DNA from: Phlegmacium glaucopus
Lineage: Eukaryota; Basidiomycota; Agaricomycetes; Agaricales; Cortinariaceae
Direction of reading: 5' to 3'
Assembly (NCBI GenBank): GCA_015039465.1
Contig: MU130372.1
Span: forward strand, 129,547 to 161,611
Length of the DNA: 32,065 nucleotides
Positions 1-10,379 of the stretch are shown piece after piece; position 1 is the first letter of the stretch; each line of letters opens with the position of its first letter. The notes beneath the pieces were generated by a model, which did no database searches, was not told where the DNA came from, and saw nothing but the letters and a program-made list of their open reading frames with translations. Made by a program: the position numbers and the translations under genes.

Positions 1-2669
1 ACGTAGTTTCGAATGAACGTGGCCATTCCAGGCCACCAATAGTCACGTTGGACTAGGTTTTGGGTAACAAGACGGCCAGGGTGGCCAGCAGGGATAGAGT
101 CGTGGTGTTTTCGAACAATGTGACGGCGTAAGTCCATATTATCAGGTACGTAGCAGCGGTTTTTATAGAAAACCAGGTCACCGTCAGTTCGCCAGTCGCT
201 AAGGGCAGAGCGCATAGGGAGGGGTCCGCCATGGAGTATTGCGTGTAAAGCAGTTTTGACGACATCGTCCATTTGTTTTGTAGAAGTTATGAGTTCTTGT
301 AGTTCCGTGTCGATGGCGTTAACAAAAAGGTTGTCAGGGAGTAATGTGCGGTCTTCATTGTCGTTTTCCATTCCAACAGTAAGGTCGGCACGTCGTGAAA
401 GGGCGTCAGATTGAACCATTTGGGTTCCTGGTACGTGTGTGAGGTGGATGTCAAATTCAGAGAGGAAAAGGCTCCATCGAGCTTGTCGTCGATTGAGTTT
501 TTGAGCGGTTTTAAAGTATGTCAGGTTTTTGTGATCGGAGCGTACAGTGACTGGGTATGGGTTTCCCATTAAATAGTGTCGCCATTCCTTGAGGGCTCAA
601 ATAATAGCTAGAAGTTCTCGGTCGTAGATCTCATAGTTTCGTTCCGTATTGTTGAATGATTTGGATAAATATCCGCAAGGGTGCCAGTCTCCATTGTTAT
701 CTTGTTGTCGTAATACTGCTCCTGAGGCGTATTTGGAAGCGTCCGTTTCGAGTTCGAAAGGTTTTGTTGCATCAGGCATTCGTAGGACTGGGGATTCAGT
801 GAATTTCCTTTTTAGTATTTCGAAAGCTTGACTTCGTTCGGGTGTCCATTCAAATTTGGTGTCTTTCTTGAGTAGGTCGTTCAATGGTTTTGTCATATTG
901 CCATATCCTTGAATAAATCGTCGGTAGTAATTTCCAAAGCCTAAGAATGAGCGAACTTCGTGTATTGAAGTAGGTGCGGGCCAATCAGCAATTCCAGCGA
1001 GTTTTACCGGGTCCATAGCGAGTTTGTTTTCTTCGATAACTAGCCCTAAGAATTCCACTTTGGTTTGCCAGAAGGCGCATTTCTCCGGTTTGAGGTATAG
1101 GTCGTTGTCAGCAAGGCGTTGGAGGATCCGTCTAGTGTTTTCCATGTTTTCGGCAATTGTTTTGGTGAATATGAAGATATCATCCATGTAAATGACGACC
1201 CATCCTTCGGTGGTTTCGATTATGAATATGTCGTCCATCATTGCTTGAAACGTGGCAGGAGAGTTGCAAAGTCCGAAAAACATAACCGTGGGTTCGAATA
1301 ATCCTTTGTTGGTTTTGAAGGCTGCTTTCCATTGGTCTCCGTCTCGAATGCGTACATTGTTGTAACCCCATCGGATATCCAGTTTAGTGAAGTATTTGGC
1401 GCCTTTGAGTTTGTCAATGAGTTCGGAGATGAGGGGGAGTGGATAGGTATTCTTGATTGTTCCTTCGTTTAACGTTCGATAGTCTTGTGTAGGGCGTACT
1501 TTTCCATCCTTTTTGTCGACAAAGAAGAATGGTGATGCCATGGGGGATTTGGATGGTCGTATGTAGCCTTTATCGAGGTTTTCTTTGAGGAATTTGTCCA
1601 GTTCAGCTTGTTCCGGTAGTGTGAGTGGGTAGACCTTGCAGTCGCGAGGTATGAAATCGTCTTTAAGGTCGATGGCATGATCGTAGGGTCTTGCTCCAGG
1701 GAATCGTTCTGCGGTTTCCTTGTCGAAGATACGCCAGTAATCCATAAGTTCCGATGGTATCATTTCTTCCAAGGTTTTCTCGTCTTTCTTCGCATTTTGT
1801 TCACTTGCTAAGGCAGTAGAGACATTGGTTTTGTTGACCCAGAGTTCGTTGTCCGTGACATGGTTAATAAAAGCGGCGACCAGCTCGGTTTCGCTGTCGT
1901 CGAGGTTGAGTTCGATGGTTTCATTTTCATCGTCCAATTTTAGGAGTGTTGAATTGAGAGGTGATTCCTCATCTTTGACTTCTTCTATTGTGGCTTTCGG
2001 AAGAGTTGGAGTTTCGGGGATCGAGGTGACTTGTTCTCTTTTTCTCCAATCGGGGGAATCGCTTCTTTGCAGTTTGGTCTTCTTCTTTCTCTTTTCTCTC
2101 CATTTCTCTATTGTTTCTTTCATTTCTTCTTCTACTTGGTTGTATCGTGTTTCGTCGATTTCCATCCTGTTTAAGGTGGTGGTGTGGGCGTTTTGCGTTT
2201 CCCGTAATCGTTGTCGATTCCTTCGATTGTAAGTCAGGGCTAGTTGGTGTTTTCCCATTGGAAGATGCATTCGTCCAGTTCCCCAGTCTATTTGAGGTTT
2301 ATGGGCTTGGAACCAGGGGAGTCCGAATATGACATCAGCGCTTGCTATTGTGACAACATGAAGTCGTTCCATCATCCAGCTATCGCCTTGTTGATATCTG
2401 ATCCAAGTGTAATGTGTGATTTTCCCATTGGAGTTAGGGGATCCGTCTGCGTTTCGGGGGAGTATCGGTTTATCGAGGGGGTATAGAAGTATTTGGTGTC
2501 GTTTGGCAAAGCCGGCGTTCATAAAGAGTCCACCTGCTCCTGTGTCCATAAGAATTCGGGCGTCAACGATTTTGTTCTCTTTCTCAGTTTTGCACGTGAT
2601 AGGGGTCTGTAGGATCATAGATTGTTTTCCCATCTCGGCTACTAATACAGAAGAAATCATCAGCGACAC
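1..2669 (-). pseudogene. pol: Pol polyprotein (protease-RT-RNase H-integrase), one internal stop, cut by window edge
   Basis: From the GTG at 2669, residues 42-45 are the aspartic protease motif DTGA. A charged linker follows (about 150-300). Reverse transcriptase spans about 340-560, with YMDD at 494-497 and the thumb motif [12 protein letters not shown]. RNase H begins at about 635 with TDAS (D642). The frame meets TGA at 597-599, then continues without another stop to base 3. That continuation carries the rest of RNase H (VRSDHKNLTYF, HVPGTQMVQSDALSRR) and the start of the integrase HHCC zinc finger (HHDSIPAGHPGR). Related proteins usually have Arg at the TGA position, so a CGA to TGA change in a CpG is likely. 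The catalytic residues seen are intact. Confidence 0.88.
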
Positions 2670-2692
2670 AGACGTTGAAACTGTGTGCTTGC

Positions 2693-2702
2693 CTAAAAAT
2701 CC
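2693..2702 (-). promoter_or_regulatory. Candidate -1 ribosomal frameshift site between gag and pol
   Basis: The last gag codons are GAT TTT TAG. A run of five T lets a P-site Phe tRNA slip back one base onto TTT, after which TTA GGC continues in the pol frame. The pol frame is open through this overlap and has no ATG near its start (the first possible start codon is GTG at 2669). Expression as a Gag-Pol fusion by -1 frameshifting is therefore the simplest reading. The site is a single-tRNA slip rather than a classical XXXYYYZ heptamer. No downstream pseudoknot was checked. Confidence 0.5.
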
Positions 2703-3877
2703 TGGTCCTTGACTACTTCATCTATTAACTTCTCTTTTTCTTCTGCATCCATGTCTTCAACTAGATTGCGTATCATGGCTCTGGCGGTAGTGGCTGTTTT
2801 CTTGAACCCATTGAATTTCTTGTAACTGTTGTCGTTTGTTCTGGCGTAGTTCGGGTTTGTGTTCGGGGTATTGTTTTGTTTAGAGCGGCATTCTCGGGCG
2901 AAGTGTCCTATTTTGTGGCAGTGGAAGCATCTTCGTTCTTTCATGTGTTGTTCACGTTCTTCTATAGTGAGGCGATCGATCTCGGTTGTGTCGATATCCA
3001 TAGCATTGGGATCATGATGATGATTAACATAGCGTGGCGCAGGATGAGCCTTTTTTGTTTGGGGGGCGTTTCCGGTCTTTCGCTGAATTATTTCCTTGCA
3101 TCGTTTGTATTGGAGGTCGAATCGAGAGGCTTTAGCGTACCAATCTTTGATAGTCGTGGGGGGATTCTCGAGTCCATAGATCTTCTGGAGGAGAGAGGAG
3201 TGGATTCCTTCCGAGAAGTAATCAATGAGAGTTTTGTCGTCTTTGATTTTAGATCTCCCAGCGAGGATTCTGAATTCTGCGATGTAGCTGTCTACTGAGT
3301 TGGTTCCTTGTCTAAGTTGGCGTAGTTGGACTCTAGCTTCTCCTTCGGCGTCGGCGGCTAAGAATGCTTCTTTGAGCTTGTTGACAAAGTCCGGATATTT
3401 TCCAAAGTCTGGGGGAGTACTAGCGAGACATTCGTCAAGGAAGGCTTCTTTCCAAATTTTCGCAGTTCCGCCAGTGAGGAATGAGAGGACAAATATAATT
3501 TGTTTGCCATCAGAGTTATAGATTGCATCGTTGAGAGAGAGGTATACTCGACAATCCTGAAGGAAGGATAGGAGTCCATCTCGATCTCCATGGTATGGTT
3601 GCAGGGGGTTAATGCGTACTTCTTTTGACATTTTGTCGTCGTTGTCTTCGTGGTCACTAGTTATATCCCAATCGCTCTTTGGTTGTTGAGCGGGTGTTTC
3701 GGGTCCAAAGGGAACAGGTGTTCGGGATGAGGAGGGAGCGGTGGGTGGTGTGTATATTGGGGTTTTGGCTTTTCCTGGGGTGGACGGTGTTTGAGGAATT
3801 GGTTGGTCTGCTGTAGTGGTTCGAGGGTTTCTTCCTACTCGTTCTTGTCTTGGCTGTGTTGTAGAGCTGTGGCTCAT
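2693..3877 (-). CDS. gag: Gag polyprotein of Ty3-type retrotransposon (394 aa)
   Basis: Structural capsid/nucleocapsid protein of the element. The N-terminal 80 residues are Pro/Ser/Thr-rich and low in complexity. Residues of about 90-260 resemble the retrotransposon gag capsid domain ([22 protein letters not shown]). A CX2CX4HX4C zinc knuckle is complete at C317, C320, H325 and C330 and would bind RNA. The ATG at 3877 is the first in frame. The frame stays open for about 45 codons upstream, but without another ATG. The ORF ends with TAG at 2693-2695 and overlaps the pol frame, which lies at -1. No internal damage is visible. Confidence 0.9.
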   Translation of the reverse strand: MSHSSTTQPRQERVGRNPRTTTADQPIPQTPSTPGKAKTPIYTPPTAPSSSRTPVPFGPETPAQQPKSDWDITSDHEDNDDKMSKEVRINPLQPYHGDRDGLLSFLQDCRVYLSLNDAIYNSDGKQIIFVLSFLTGGTAKIWKEAFLDECLASTPPDFGKYPDFVNKLKEAFLAADAEGEARVQLRQLRQGTNSVDSYIAEFRILAGRSKIKDDKTLIDYFSEGIHSSLLQKIYGLENPPTTIKDWYAKASRFDLQYKRCKEIIQRKTGNAPQTKKAHPAPRYVNHHHDPNAMDIDTTEIDRLTIEEREQHMKERRCFHCHKIGHFARECRSKQNNTPNTNPNYARTNDNSYKKFNGFKKTATTARAMIRNLVEDMDAEEKEKLIDEVVKDQDF

Positions 3878-4116
3878 GCTTTCGGGCTCGGGAAGTTTTT
3901 CTTCGAGAGGTTCTTCGTTGTCGGTGTCGTATTGACTGCTTCCAGTTGTGTCTTCTTCTTCTGATGATTCGGTGTGGGCTTGGTATTTGCCTTTCGACGT
4001 CGTGGTGTATTATCTCTTGAGATCCGTTGGTATCGGCGACCACACGATCTTCTTATGACTCCGTTGATATAGGCGATCACACGAGTTCGGTTTACAAGGG
4101 TTTTCCGAGTAGTTAC

Positions 4117-4630
4117 TGTTCTTGTTGGCTAGGTGCGTGTTTCTTTGAGCTCCAGAATGTATGGTTCGTCTGCGCTTAGAGAAGCGGACGCAAGAGTAGT
4201 TTAGACCTTTTGTTACGGCGACTATAAGCTTGCACTCGCGTTCGGTGCTGGGCCAATAGACCAGGTAACTAGGGACTTAGTACAACTGCAATCGTATTCA
4301 ACAAAGCTGAGACTGAGGACGACAGGTTCTGAGCAAGCAGGATAGATTAGAACCGTAGTGGTACAAAGGTCTAAACTAAAGATCATGGCTATGGGTATGG
4401 CTCTTATATACTAGGAGGTCGAGTCAACGATAAGGAGATGGTCCGTGCTGGGAATACGAGTCGGTACGAGTCAGCGATAAGGGAAGCGGGAGCGCTAGCT
4501 ATGTATCGTACAACGAGGGCAAAGGGTAAGGGGTCAGGGCATAGGGTTATGAAAGGATAATGGGAGAGTAGCGTATGAAGGGAAAGAAAAGGAGTGACTG
4601 AAGATATGCGTATACCAGATATTCATAACA
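4117..4630 (-). repeat. 5' LTR of the Ty3-type element
   Basis: The boundaries are inferred from the inverted ends: TGTTATGAAT at 4630 on the minus strand and AAGAACA ending at 4117. This gives a 514-bp LTR. A TATA box, TATATAAG, lies at 4403-4410 on the minus strand, so transcription would run toward gag. No primer-binding site starting with TGG was recognised directly next to the inner end. That would fit self-priming, which is known for Tf1-like elements, but here it is an inference. The second LTR is not in the window, so the boundaries cannot be confirmed by comparison. Confidence 0.72.
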
Positions 4631-4635
4631 CATCA

Positions 4636-6288
4636 CCGTTCCGTCCGATCCGGTGTTACTCCAATGTTTTCCCTTGGTCTAAACTTAACAGTATATTCAA
4701 ACTTCTCAACCCACTCCTTCTATGCTAACTTGTTCTAAAACTTCAAAAAATCCATTACTGATACAAGAAAATATGTCCCAAGAACACACCCCCACCGGGG
4801 CCCCACCAGGCAGACTCCTGTGCCCAATGTAGTTGAAGAGGCTAGTCATATTGATGAACCTCGGAGTACTACAGACGAATTTCTCTTATTCTACATTTCA
4901 TTTTCTATCTGACCTGATGGGGGTGTGTTGACTTCATACTAGTCAGGTTGTCTATCACATCACGTGATACTTCTGTTCGTTTATCTTGTCACGCTTGTTA
5001 TTTCCACTCCTCAGTTGTCAACTACGATTTCCCGACACTGAGGCTCCGTGTCTAGATCCAGGATCATCAATTGTTGTAAAAATTTAGGGGCTTATGAGCT
5101 GATGTGGAAGAGTTAGGCAAATGGGTGAGCAGTTCGAGGCAATCTCAATGATTATGTAAGGTACTTTCTCTCGTCTGACCCACAGGAACGAAATCGACAA
5201 CGAGAACTCAGCCACTCAGAACGAAATTTTCACCCGATATTCTTTAAACTAATTCCATATCCATTGCATATAAAATGTCACAAAATATCCACCCCGTCGC
5301 GTCCACTCGACGCGACGATAATTGAAGCTCCGAAGATTACATAAGAAGTTTCTGACACGGTTTTAGGGGCGCGGTAAAAACAGGACTACATGCCGCTTTC
5401 AGATGCCGATTCTCTGTTTGTCAGCTAACTTATGTAAGCTATATGTTATTCCATCGCGACAATCGGTAGATCCTGAGGCTACTAAAAAGAAACCTGACGC
5501 TCTACCCGCTGTCAGTGCACAGAAGTTACAAAATTCGCAATGAATGTATGCTTCTCGTTATCACAACAAATGAAGCTCGCATGCAATCTAGACAGGCAGG
5601 GAGGCTGATGGATTTGAATTTCTACTACCTATATGTACTGTACATATTTCATCTTGATTGTAGCTTATTACACACGTGTGGATTTCTGGTTTCAGTAGCA
5701 TGTTTTCCACAAGAGCAAGTTCAATTTTTCCCGATTGATATAAATTTTCATTCTATGATATAGCAAATATGTAACGTTGAGAGCCGCTATTAGCCCCATA
5801 CTATATTGTCCAATAGTATCTATGTAAATATATACGAGTAAAGCCTGTGAGCGACAGCGTAAGGAGTGTGTGTGTGTGTAAAAAAGTCCAATAGGAAACA
5901 ATGGAAGGAGGAAAACCCAGATAAAAGTATGACCGTCCATGAACAACAATGCGAAAAAAAAAACCTAACAACAATTTCCAAGTATCCCCGCAAAAAAGCA
6001 ACAGCAATTGAAAGCCAACAATATCAGAGAGAAAACAAAGGAGAAAGTTTTTTTTGTTTTTTTGTTTTGTTTTGTTCTGAAAAACCCGCACACCCCGCCG
6101 CAAGAGATACCCCAAAATAAAAGAGAGTTCGAAAATAGAAGTGTAAAAAGAATGTCTGTAAGGGAGTCAAAAAAGAAGGACAGGTAACGAGTGTGAGTGT
6201 AGACTATTGAACGTGTACGATTGGAGGAGTAACATCCCAGAGGAAAGGCCAGTTCTCGATTGCTAGTGTTGAAACTTGATACGAAATC
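4636..6288. other. Intergenic DNA, no gene recognised
   Basis: No open frame here has family resemblance or a convincing exon-intron structure. Two small structures stand out. One is a perfect 12-bp inverted repeat (AACACACCCCCA at 4783-4794 and its complement at 4918-4929). The other is a GC-rich 8-bp stem with a 5-base loop (5296-5316, GTCGCGTC...GACGCGAC). From about 5860 to 6200 the sequence is A-rich with long A and T runs, which fits the 3' flank of the minus-strand chitin deacetylase gene. Confidence 0.6.
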
Positions 6289-7757
6289 CTAACAATGCCA
6301 TGTATCCTGCAAAGTAACGAGTAAAAAAAAATTCAACACAATTAGAGAGTCAAAAAAGAGACATACATCTCGTGGAGAAGGAGTTCCAGTTTGGAGGTAT
6401 GGATTCATATTGAGACATTCAGCAAGTGTAACCAACTGATACCCAGCGCCTTGAAGGACTTTGATCGCGTATGGAAGAACTTGATGTCTGCGAAACCGTT
6501 CGTATAAACAAACAGACAAAAAAATTGGGGGCGAAAGGGATTGATGGACTCACACGCTGCTGGCTGAAGAAATAGAGGATGTGGTCAGTAAAATGAGATT
6601 CTTGATGAATGATATAAAATGTAGGCGTACAGTAGACTTCATGTTGTAATGATATAACGTTACTTGGGCGGCGACTGACGAGATCATCGTAGAATTTTTT
6701 CTGTTGATCTACGGTTGCACCTAACGAGTCTTGCGAGCTACAAAAAAGGAAAAAAAAAATCAATACAAGTGTAAGTTCCGCACTTCAACGCCAGTCATTT
6801 ATTTTTAAAAAAGAAAAAAAAAATGCGTACTCAAAATCCCAATTGGCAAGTATTTGATTACGAGCACCAGCAACTTGTACAGTGACGTCGTTGTATTCTC
6901 CATAAGCTGGAAAAAAAGGAATGTGGTAAGTGAGAACATCCGAAAATGTTGGGCTGTGAAGACTTGTAGCTTACGAGGTCGCGTAAATGCTGGTATCGCA
7001 CCCGTGATTCTACGGATCGCATCTAGATCCAGATCAAAAAAGGATCAAAATTCCAAGTTCCGAGTGGATGACAACAAAAAACAAACCTTCGGTCTGTGCC
7101 ATTTCCGAATTGACTGAGGAATGGGGAGAGGTCATCACAAGGGCGAAAGAAAAAAGCAGTAGCAGCACGTACCTTGATCCCCAGTAAGGTTTGTCAAATG
7201 CTTATGAGCCCACGTATGAGATGCGACTTGGAACCCATTGTTGTACGCATACTGAACCCGTTTTACACTCGCATCGTCGTAGATACATCTCCCTAAAGGG
7301 TTTATTTAGCCTTGGTTTGTTTGAAAAGCGGGATTGAACGCGAACAATTATATCCATCTAATTCAGAATGGTTCGTAAGCAAACGATGAGGGAAGATGAA
7401 TGATCCTTGACGAACTGAAGAAGAAAGTTCCTTTTGCACCAGCAGCTTTCAGGGTATCAACAACATCGTTCCTTAAATGCAAGGTCAATCTCCGTGGCCG
7501 AAATTTAATGAAGAATTGTCGTACAAATAATCGTATGCACCGTCATCCTGAAAATGACAATGGTCAGTTTCATGGACTAGCGTAAAAATAGGGAGGCATC
7601 ATGATGGACGTACAAAAGTCAACGCAACAGTCTTGGGTACTGTACATTGTACAACCACCCGAGCAGCCGCTCTCCTTTCGAAAGGCACAGCAATAGCCTC
7701 TGAGATAAATAAACAACAAGATAGCAGGAGAGCAACAAAAAGAGCGACGTTAAACAT
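6289..7757 (-). CDS. Chitin deacetylase, carbohydrate esterase family 4, secreted (253 aa, 12 exons)
   Basis: Removes acetyl groups from chitin to give chitosan in the fungal wall. Exons on the minus strand: 7757-7614, 7547-7525, 7471-7416, 7357-7346, 7292-7173, 7113-7087, 7022-6975, 6906-6831, 6737-6631, 6563-6554, 6487-6367 and 6306-6289. All introns are GT-AG and 53-93 bases long, and every phase agrees. Residues 1-23 are a signal peptide (LFVALLLSCCLFISEAIA). CE4 motifs are present in order: TFDDG 47-51 (catalytic and metal-binding Asp), SHTWAH 103-108 (metal-binding His), RPPYG 142-146, WDFDSQD 166-172, and LQHE with H201. The usual Pro after TFDDG is Ala. The C-terminus (AGYQLVTLAECL ... 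TWHC) is typical of mushroom chitin deacetylases. Exon 4 (12 nt, restores NGYNW) and exon 10 (10 nt) are micro-exons. The protein is short but complete, with no GPI tail seen. It should be an active enzyme. Confidence 0.88.
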
Positions 7758-8280
7758 GGCCAGGGATGGGAGGAGGTTAAGGGAATGAATAGGAAGGCAT
7801 TTATGTAAAAAACCTTTTTTAAAACAAGCCTAAGCCACATTCTAAACCCGTGCCTGTGGCAAGGCGAGCGAGGCTCGCGGTCCGTTTACAATCGGACCAA
7901 TACTTATTCGCTTCCATGGTGTAGAATTGGATGACTAGAACATCGAATTTTTCTATTTTGGGTTATATCGACGGCTTGTGGCCATCAGCGAGCGGCTACT
8001 CTGTGTCTCTCGGCTCCATTGTTCCGGCCAGGCTTGGCCCACAAGCCGCAGCTTGAGCCGGCTCTGGCCATTAATGCCGGTCCGTTGCCGACCATGTGAC
8101 CCAACACATGCCGCGCTTCCATTTCTTTTTTTCGCATGCCGCCTTGACTTTTTAGCGGGTATTTTTAAAAATCAGTTTCGATTGCATCCATACCTTGATC
8201 TTCAGGGAACACGCAATGTTTAGAAAGAAAGCAGAATTTACAGTACATAGCAAGGTGTGCTTCCCAGATTTTGATACTGA
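7758..8280. other. Intergenic region upstream of the chitin deacetylase gene
   Basis: This holds the promoter side of the minus-strand deacetylase gene. An A/T-rich stretch (TTTTAAAAAAGG on the minus strand near 7808-7820) lies about 55 bases above the ATG and could serve as a TATA-like element, but it is weak. The rest (7850-8160) is GC-richer and shows no recognisable gene. Confidence 0.4.
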
Positions 8281-10328
8281 AGTAGCGTCGAGATTTGAAT
8301 GGTAATAAATTTGGATCCGTAAAATACTGTGTCGAAAACACAGTCATGTGAACATTAATTCAGAAGGATTGCAAGGATTTGCATTAATTGAAGTCTTTCA
8401 AAGTATTAATGTGCAGGTGCCGCCCCAACTCAACAAATATTCAACTTTTACAAGAAGGTTAACCGGGTTGCAACTGAGGGAAATAACGCCACCTTAACGT
8501 TGGCAAAAAAAAAAGGTTAGAAGACAGAAGAAATGATCGTATACGTTTAAAGCCGCGCTTACCAAAGGAGTTGTCTGTGCAGCAAACGGGTTGTGTAGAG
8601 GCTGGCATAAAAATTGTTCAAAATTCAAACTGGCCAAGGCTCATAAATCGAAAAGAAAGCTTACCAATGAGTTGCTTCCGCCAGTGACGGTGATTGGGGT
8701 GTAAGTAAGACCGACAAGACCAGAAACAGTGCCCGAAGAGACGCCCAAAGGACCGAGGGCGGTGGTAGCAGCGGGTGCAGTGGGTAACTGGGCGCTCTTG
8801 CCTACAATAATACGTTTTTCGTCATAGCACTATAGCGATACGGTGAAAATAAAACTTACAGAAGTGGAGTTATCCGGTCTTGCATCTGCTAGCCCCGATA
8901 GTAGGAGAGGGGATGGTAGGAGGGGGGATGGTAGGAGAGGGCGTGTTAGGAGAGGGCGTGTTAGGAGGGGGGATGATAGCGGCCACAAGAGTCGCAAAAG
9001 CAAGAGCAGAGATGAGTTTGAATCGCATATTGTTAGTTTAGCTGGTAATACTGAACACTGGGAAGTGTTTGATTGACGATGGTGGGTAGACCATAGCGAT
9101 CTTATACTTTCAGAGGGTCTTGTACGAGATGATCTATAATCAGGAGAAATGAATGCATGGTTAAGATGTGCGTACCTCATTACGAAGAGGTTCCATGTGG
9201 AGGATGACGTTACTCCCCGCCGTTTCATGCTGTCAACTGATGGGGTCAAGTAATCAAGCTAGTCAAGTGGCAGAAACCACTGAATAAAATCTAACTTCTA
9301 AAAAACACAGCTTGGTGAGAACACATAAATCGAGAGGAGTATCAAGTAGTTGATGACACCGCCAATGACTAGAGAGAAAATTGAAGTCCTCGCTTTGAAC
9401 TTTGGTGATTGATAATCCATGCACGTAAATTTCTTCACGAAAACAGCGGTGTTGAGTCGGCACAAACGGCCGTAAAAGTAAGATGCTTGGGGTGATGAAC
9501 GCCAAGATGTTATGAACTGCGGAAATGCACAGAGATAATTGACGTACGGTCTTCGGAAAGATCAAGGACCGTCGCGTGCATTAACCAGGGACGCAAAAGA
9601 CAAACAGAGGTGGGGAGGATTTTCTTTAATTACAAACGAAGATCGACTGGGTTGCAAAGTGATGATCGAGGAAGAAGTTCGGAAGAACGTTGGAGATTAC
9701 AAGAGTACTAGTAAGAAAAGCAAGAACAGTGATAGGATTGCATAGCTTCTCCCACAAAGTGTAATGCGAGAATAAACCACCAAGTTTGTCGAAGGTTCCC
9801 CAATATTTATGTCATCGATTTTGCAGAGGTCCTATACAACAGAAGGCTGCGCGCTTGAGGTAGGTAAACCGTATACCAATATCTGACATAGAAATTTACT
9901 GTCTGTCGCCGGTGGCCGGATTACTGCAGCACTAAGAACCTCCTTGTCGTTTCGACAAGCGCGGTATCAGTACATTTCGTAAGTTTAGTTGCAAGCGAAA
10001 CACAATAATAAGACACAGTCATCAAGATCAAAGGCACGAAGCAGTACCAAGGCTCTATAACGCAATAAAAGACCTCCCCTAATAGTTGAGGTGGCTGATC
10101 CAGCCTCCACATATGATACCGATGTTGGGACGGATGCTGACGCCAATAGACTGGGCGAAAACAGCAGCAGAGGTAGCCGTGACATGGCTCTTTGTAAAAG
10201 ATCAAATAGTTCATTTCGTCCTGAGTATGGTCGAAAATCGCCAGTGCCAAGTTCCAAACAAGAGCCGAATCCAGAAGACGTTGTATGGATAGAAATCCTT
10301 GTTGTCCGAATGGTGCTGAGCTAGAGCC
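8281..10328. repeat. Direct duplication, copy 1 (hydrophobin pseudogene copy)
   Basis: Collinear with 11367-13108. Shared landmarks in the same order include AGTAGCG at the left edge, the hydrophobin exons and introns, the TATA region, CGGAAAGATCAAGGAC near 9550, CTATATGACAGAAGG-like sequence near 9832, and CCAGAAGACGTTGTAT near 10270. This copy is longer because of insertions, or deletions in the other copy, near 9192-9260 (about 66 bp) and 9860-10010 (about 150 bp). Divergence is high enough for many substitutions and indels, so the duplication is old. Confidence 0.85.
8446..9028 (-). pseudogene. Class I hydrophobin pseudogene (paralogue of the gene at 11494-12079)
   Basis: All four exons of the intact paralogue can be aligned, at about 9028-8860, 8801-8665, 8601-8563 and 8492-8446. 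The signal peptide (MRFKLISALAFATLVAA) and a Pro/Thr/Ser repeat (NTPSPNTPSPTIPPPTIPSP) remain. The coding sequence is broken. Codon 53 is TAA (8870-8872) where the paralogue has Glu (codon 50), the second Cys has become Phe and the fourth Tyr. Exon 2 ends with an extra base and exon 3 starts with one, which shifts the frame, and a 2-base loss near the end removes the normal stop. The TATA box of the paralogue has also lost one A here. Without the Cys pairs it could not form the hydrophobin fold. Confidence 0.88.
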
Positions 10329-10378
10329 GGCCGCCAGCAGTGGCGTCGGTGTAAGCACTGGGGGGGAATTTTTAGCCA
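9029..10378. other. Distal part of duplication copy 1, with a candidate unknown ORF at 9921-10379 (-)
   Basis: Upstream flank of the pseudogene. A minus-strand frame of 152 codons starts with ATG at 10379 and ends at 9921. It contains GQQGFLSIQRLLDSALVWNL and, near the end, a hydrophobic stretch (FVPLILMTVSYYCVSL). The part inside the duplication is partly conserved in copy 2 (near 12960-13100), but there a 1-base homopolymer indel shifts the frame. It resembles no family I can name. It could be an exon fragment of a membrane protein or a chance frame. Confidence 0.3.
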
Positions 10379-10379
10379 T

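Larger units (their letters stand above)
1..4630 (-). mobile_element. Ty3-type (Tf1/sushi-like) LTR retrotransposon, incomplete at window edge
   Basis: Reading on the minus strand the order is LTR (4117-4630), leader (3878-4116), gag, then pol with protease, reverse transcriptase, RNase H and the start of integrase, which runs off the window at base 1. This domain order is that of Ty3 (Metaviridae) elements. RT motifs such as [11 protein letters not shown] resemble the Tf1/sushi chromoviruses of fungi. The LTR ends in TGTT/AACA, and the five bases outside it at 4631-4635 (CATCA) are the expected target duplication, but the partner copy lies outside the window. The element looks fairly recent: gag is intact and pol has only one visible stop. 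Confidence 0.93.

Noticed and set aside
1825..2712. Long plus-strand frames opposite pol (up to 135 codons)
   Set aside because: They are antisense to an intact protease-RT frame and show no motifs of their own.
9263..9565. 100-codon minus-strand frame with a hydrophobic segment
   Set aside because: It spans the segment that is inverted in the other duplication copy and is not conserved as a frame there.
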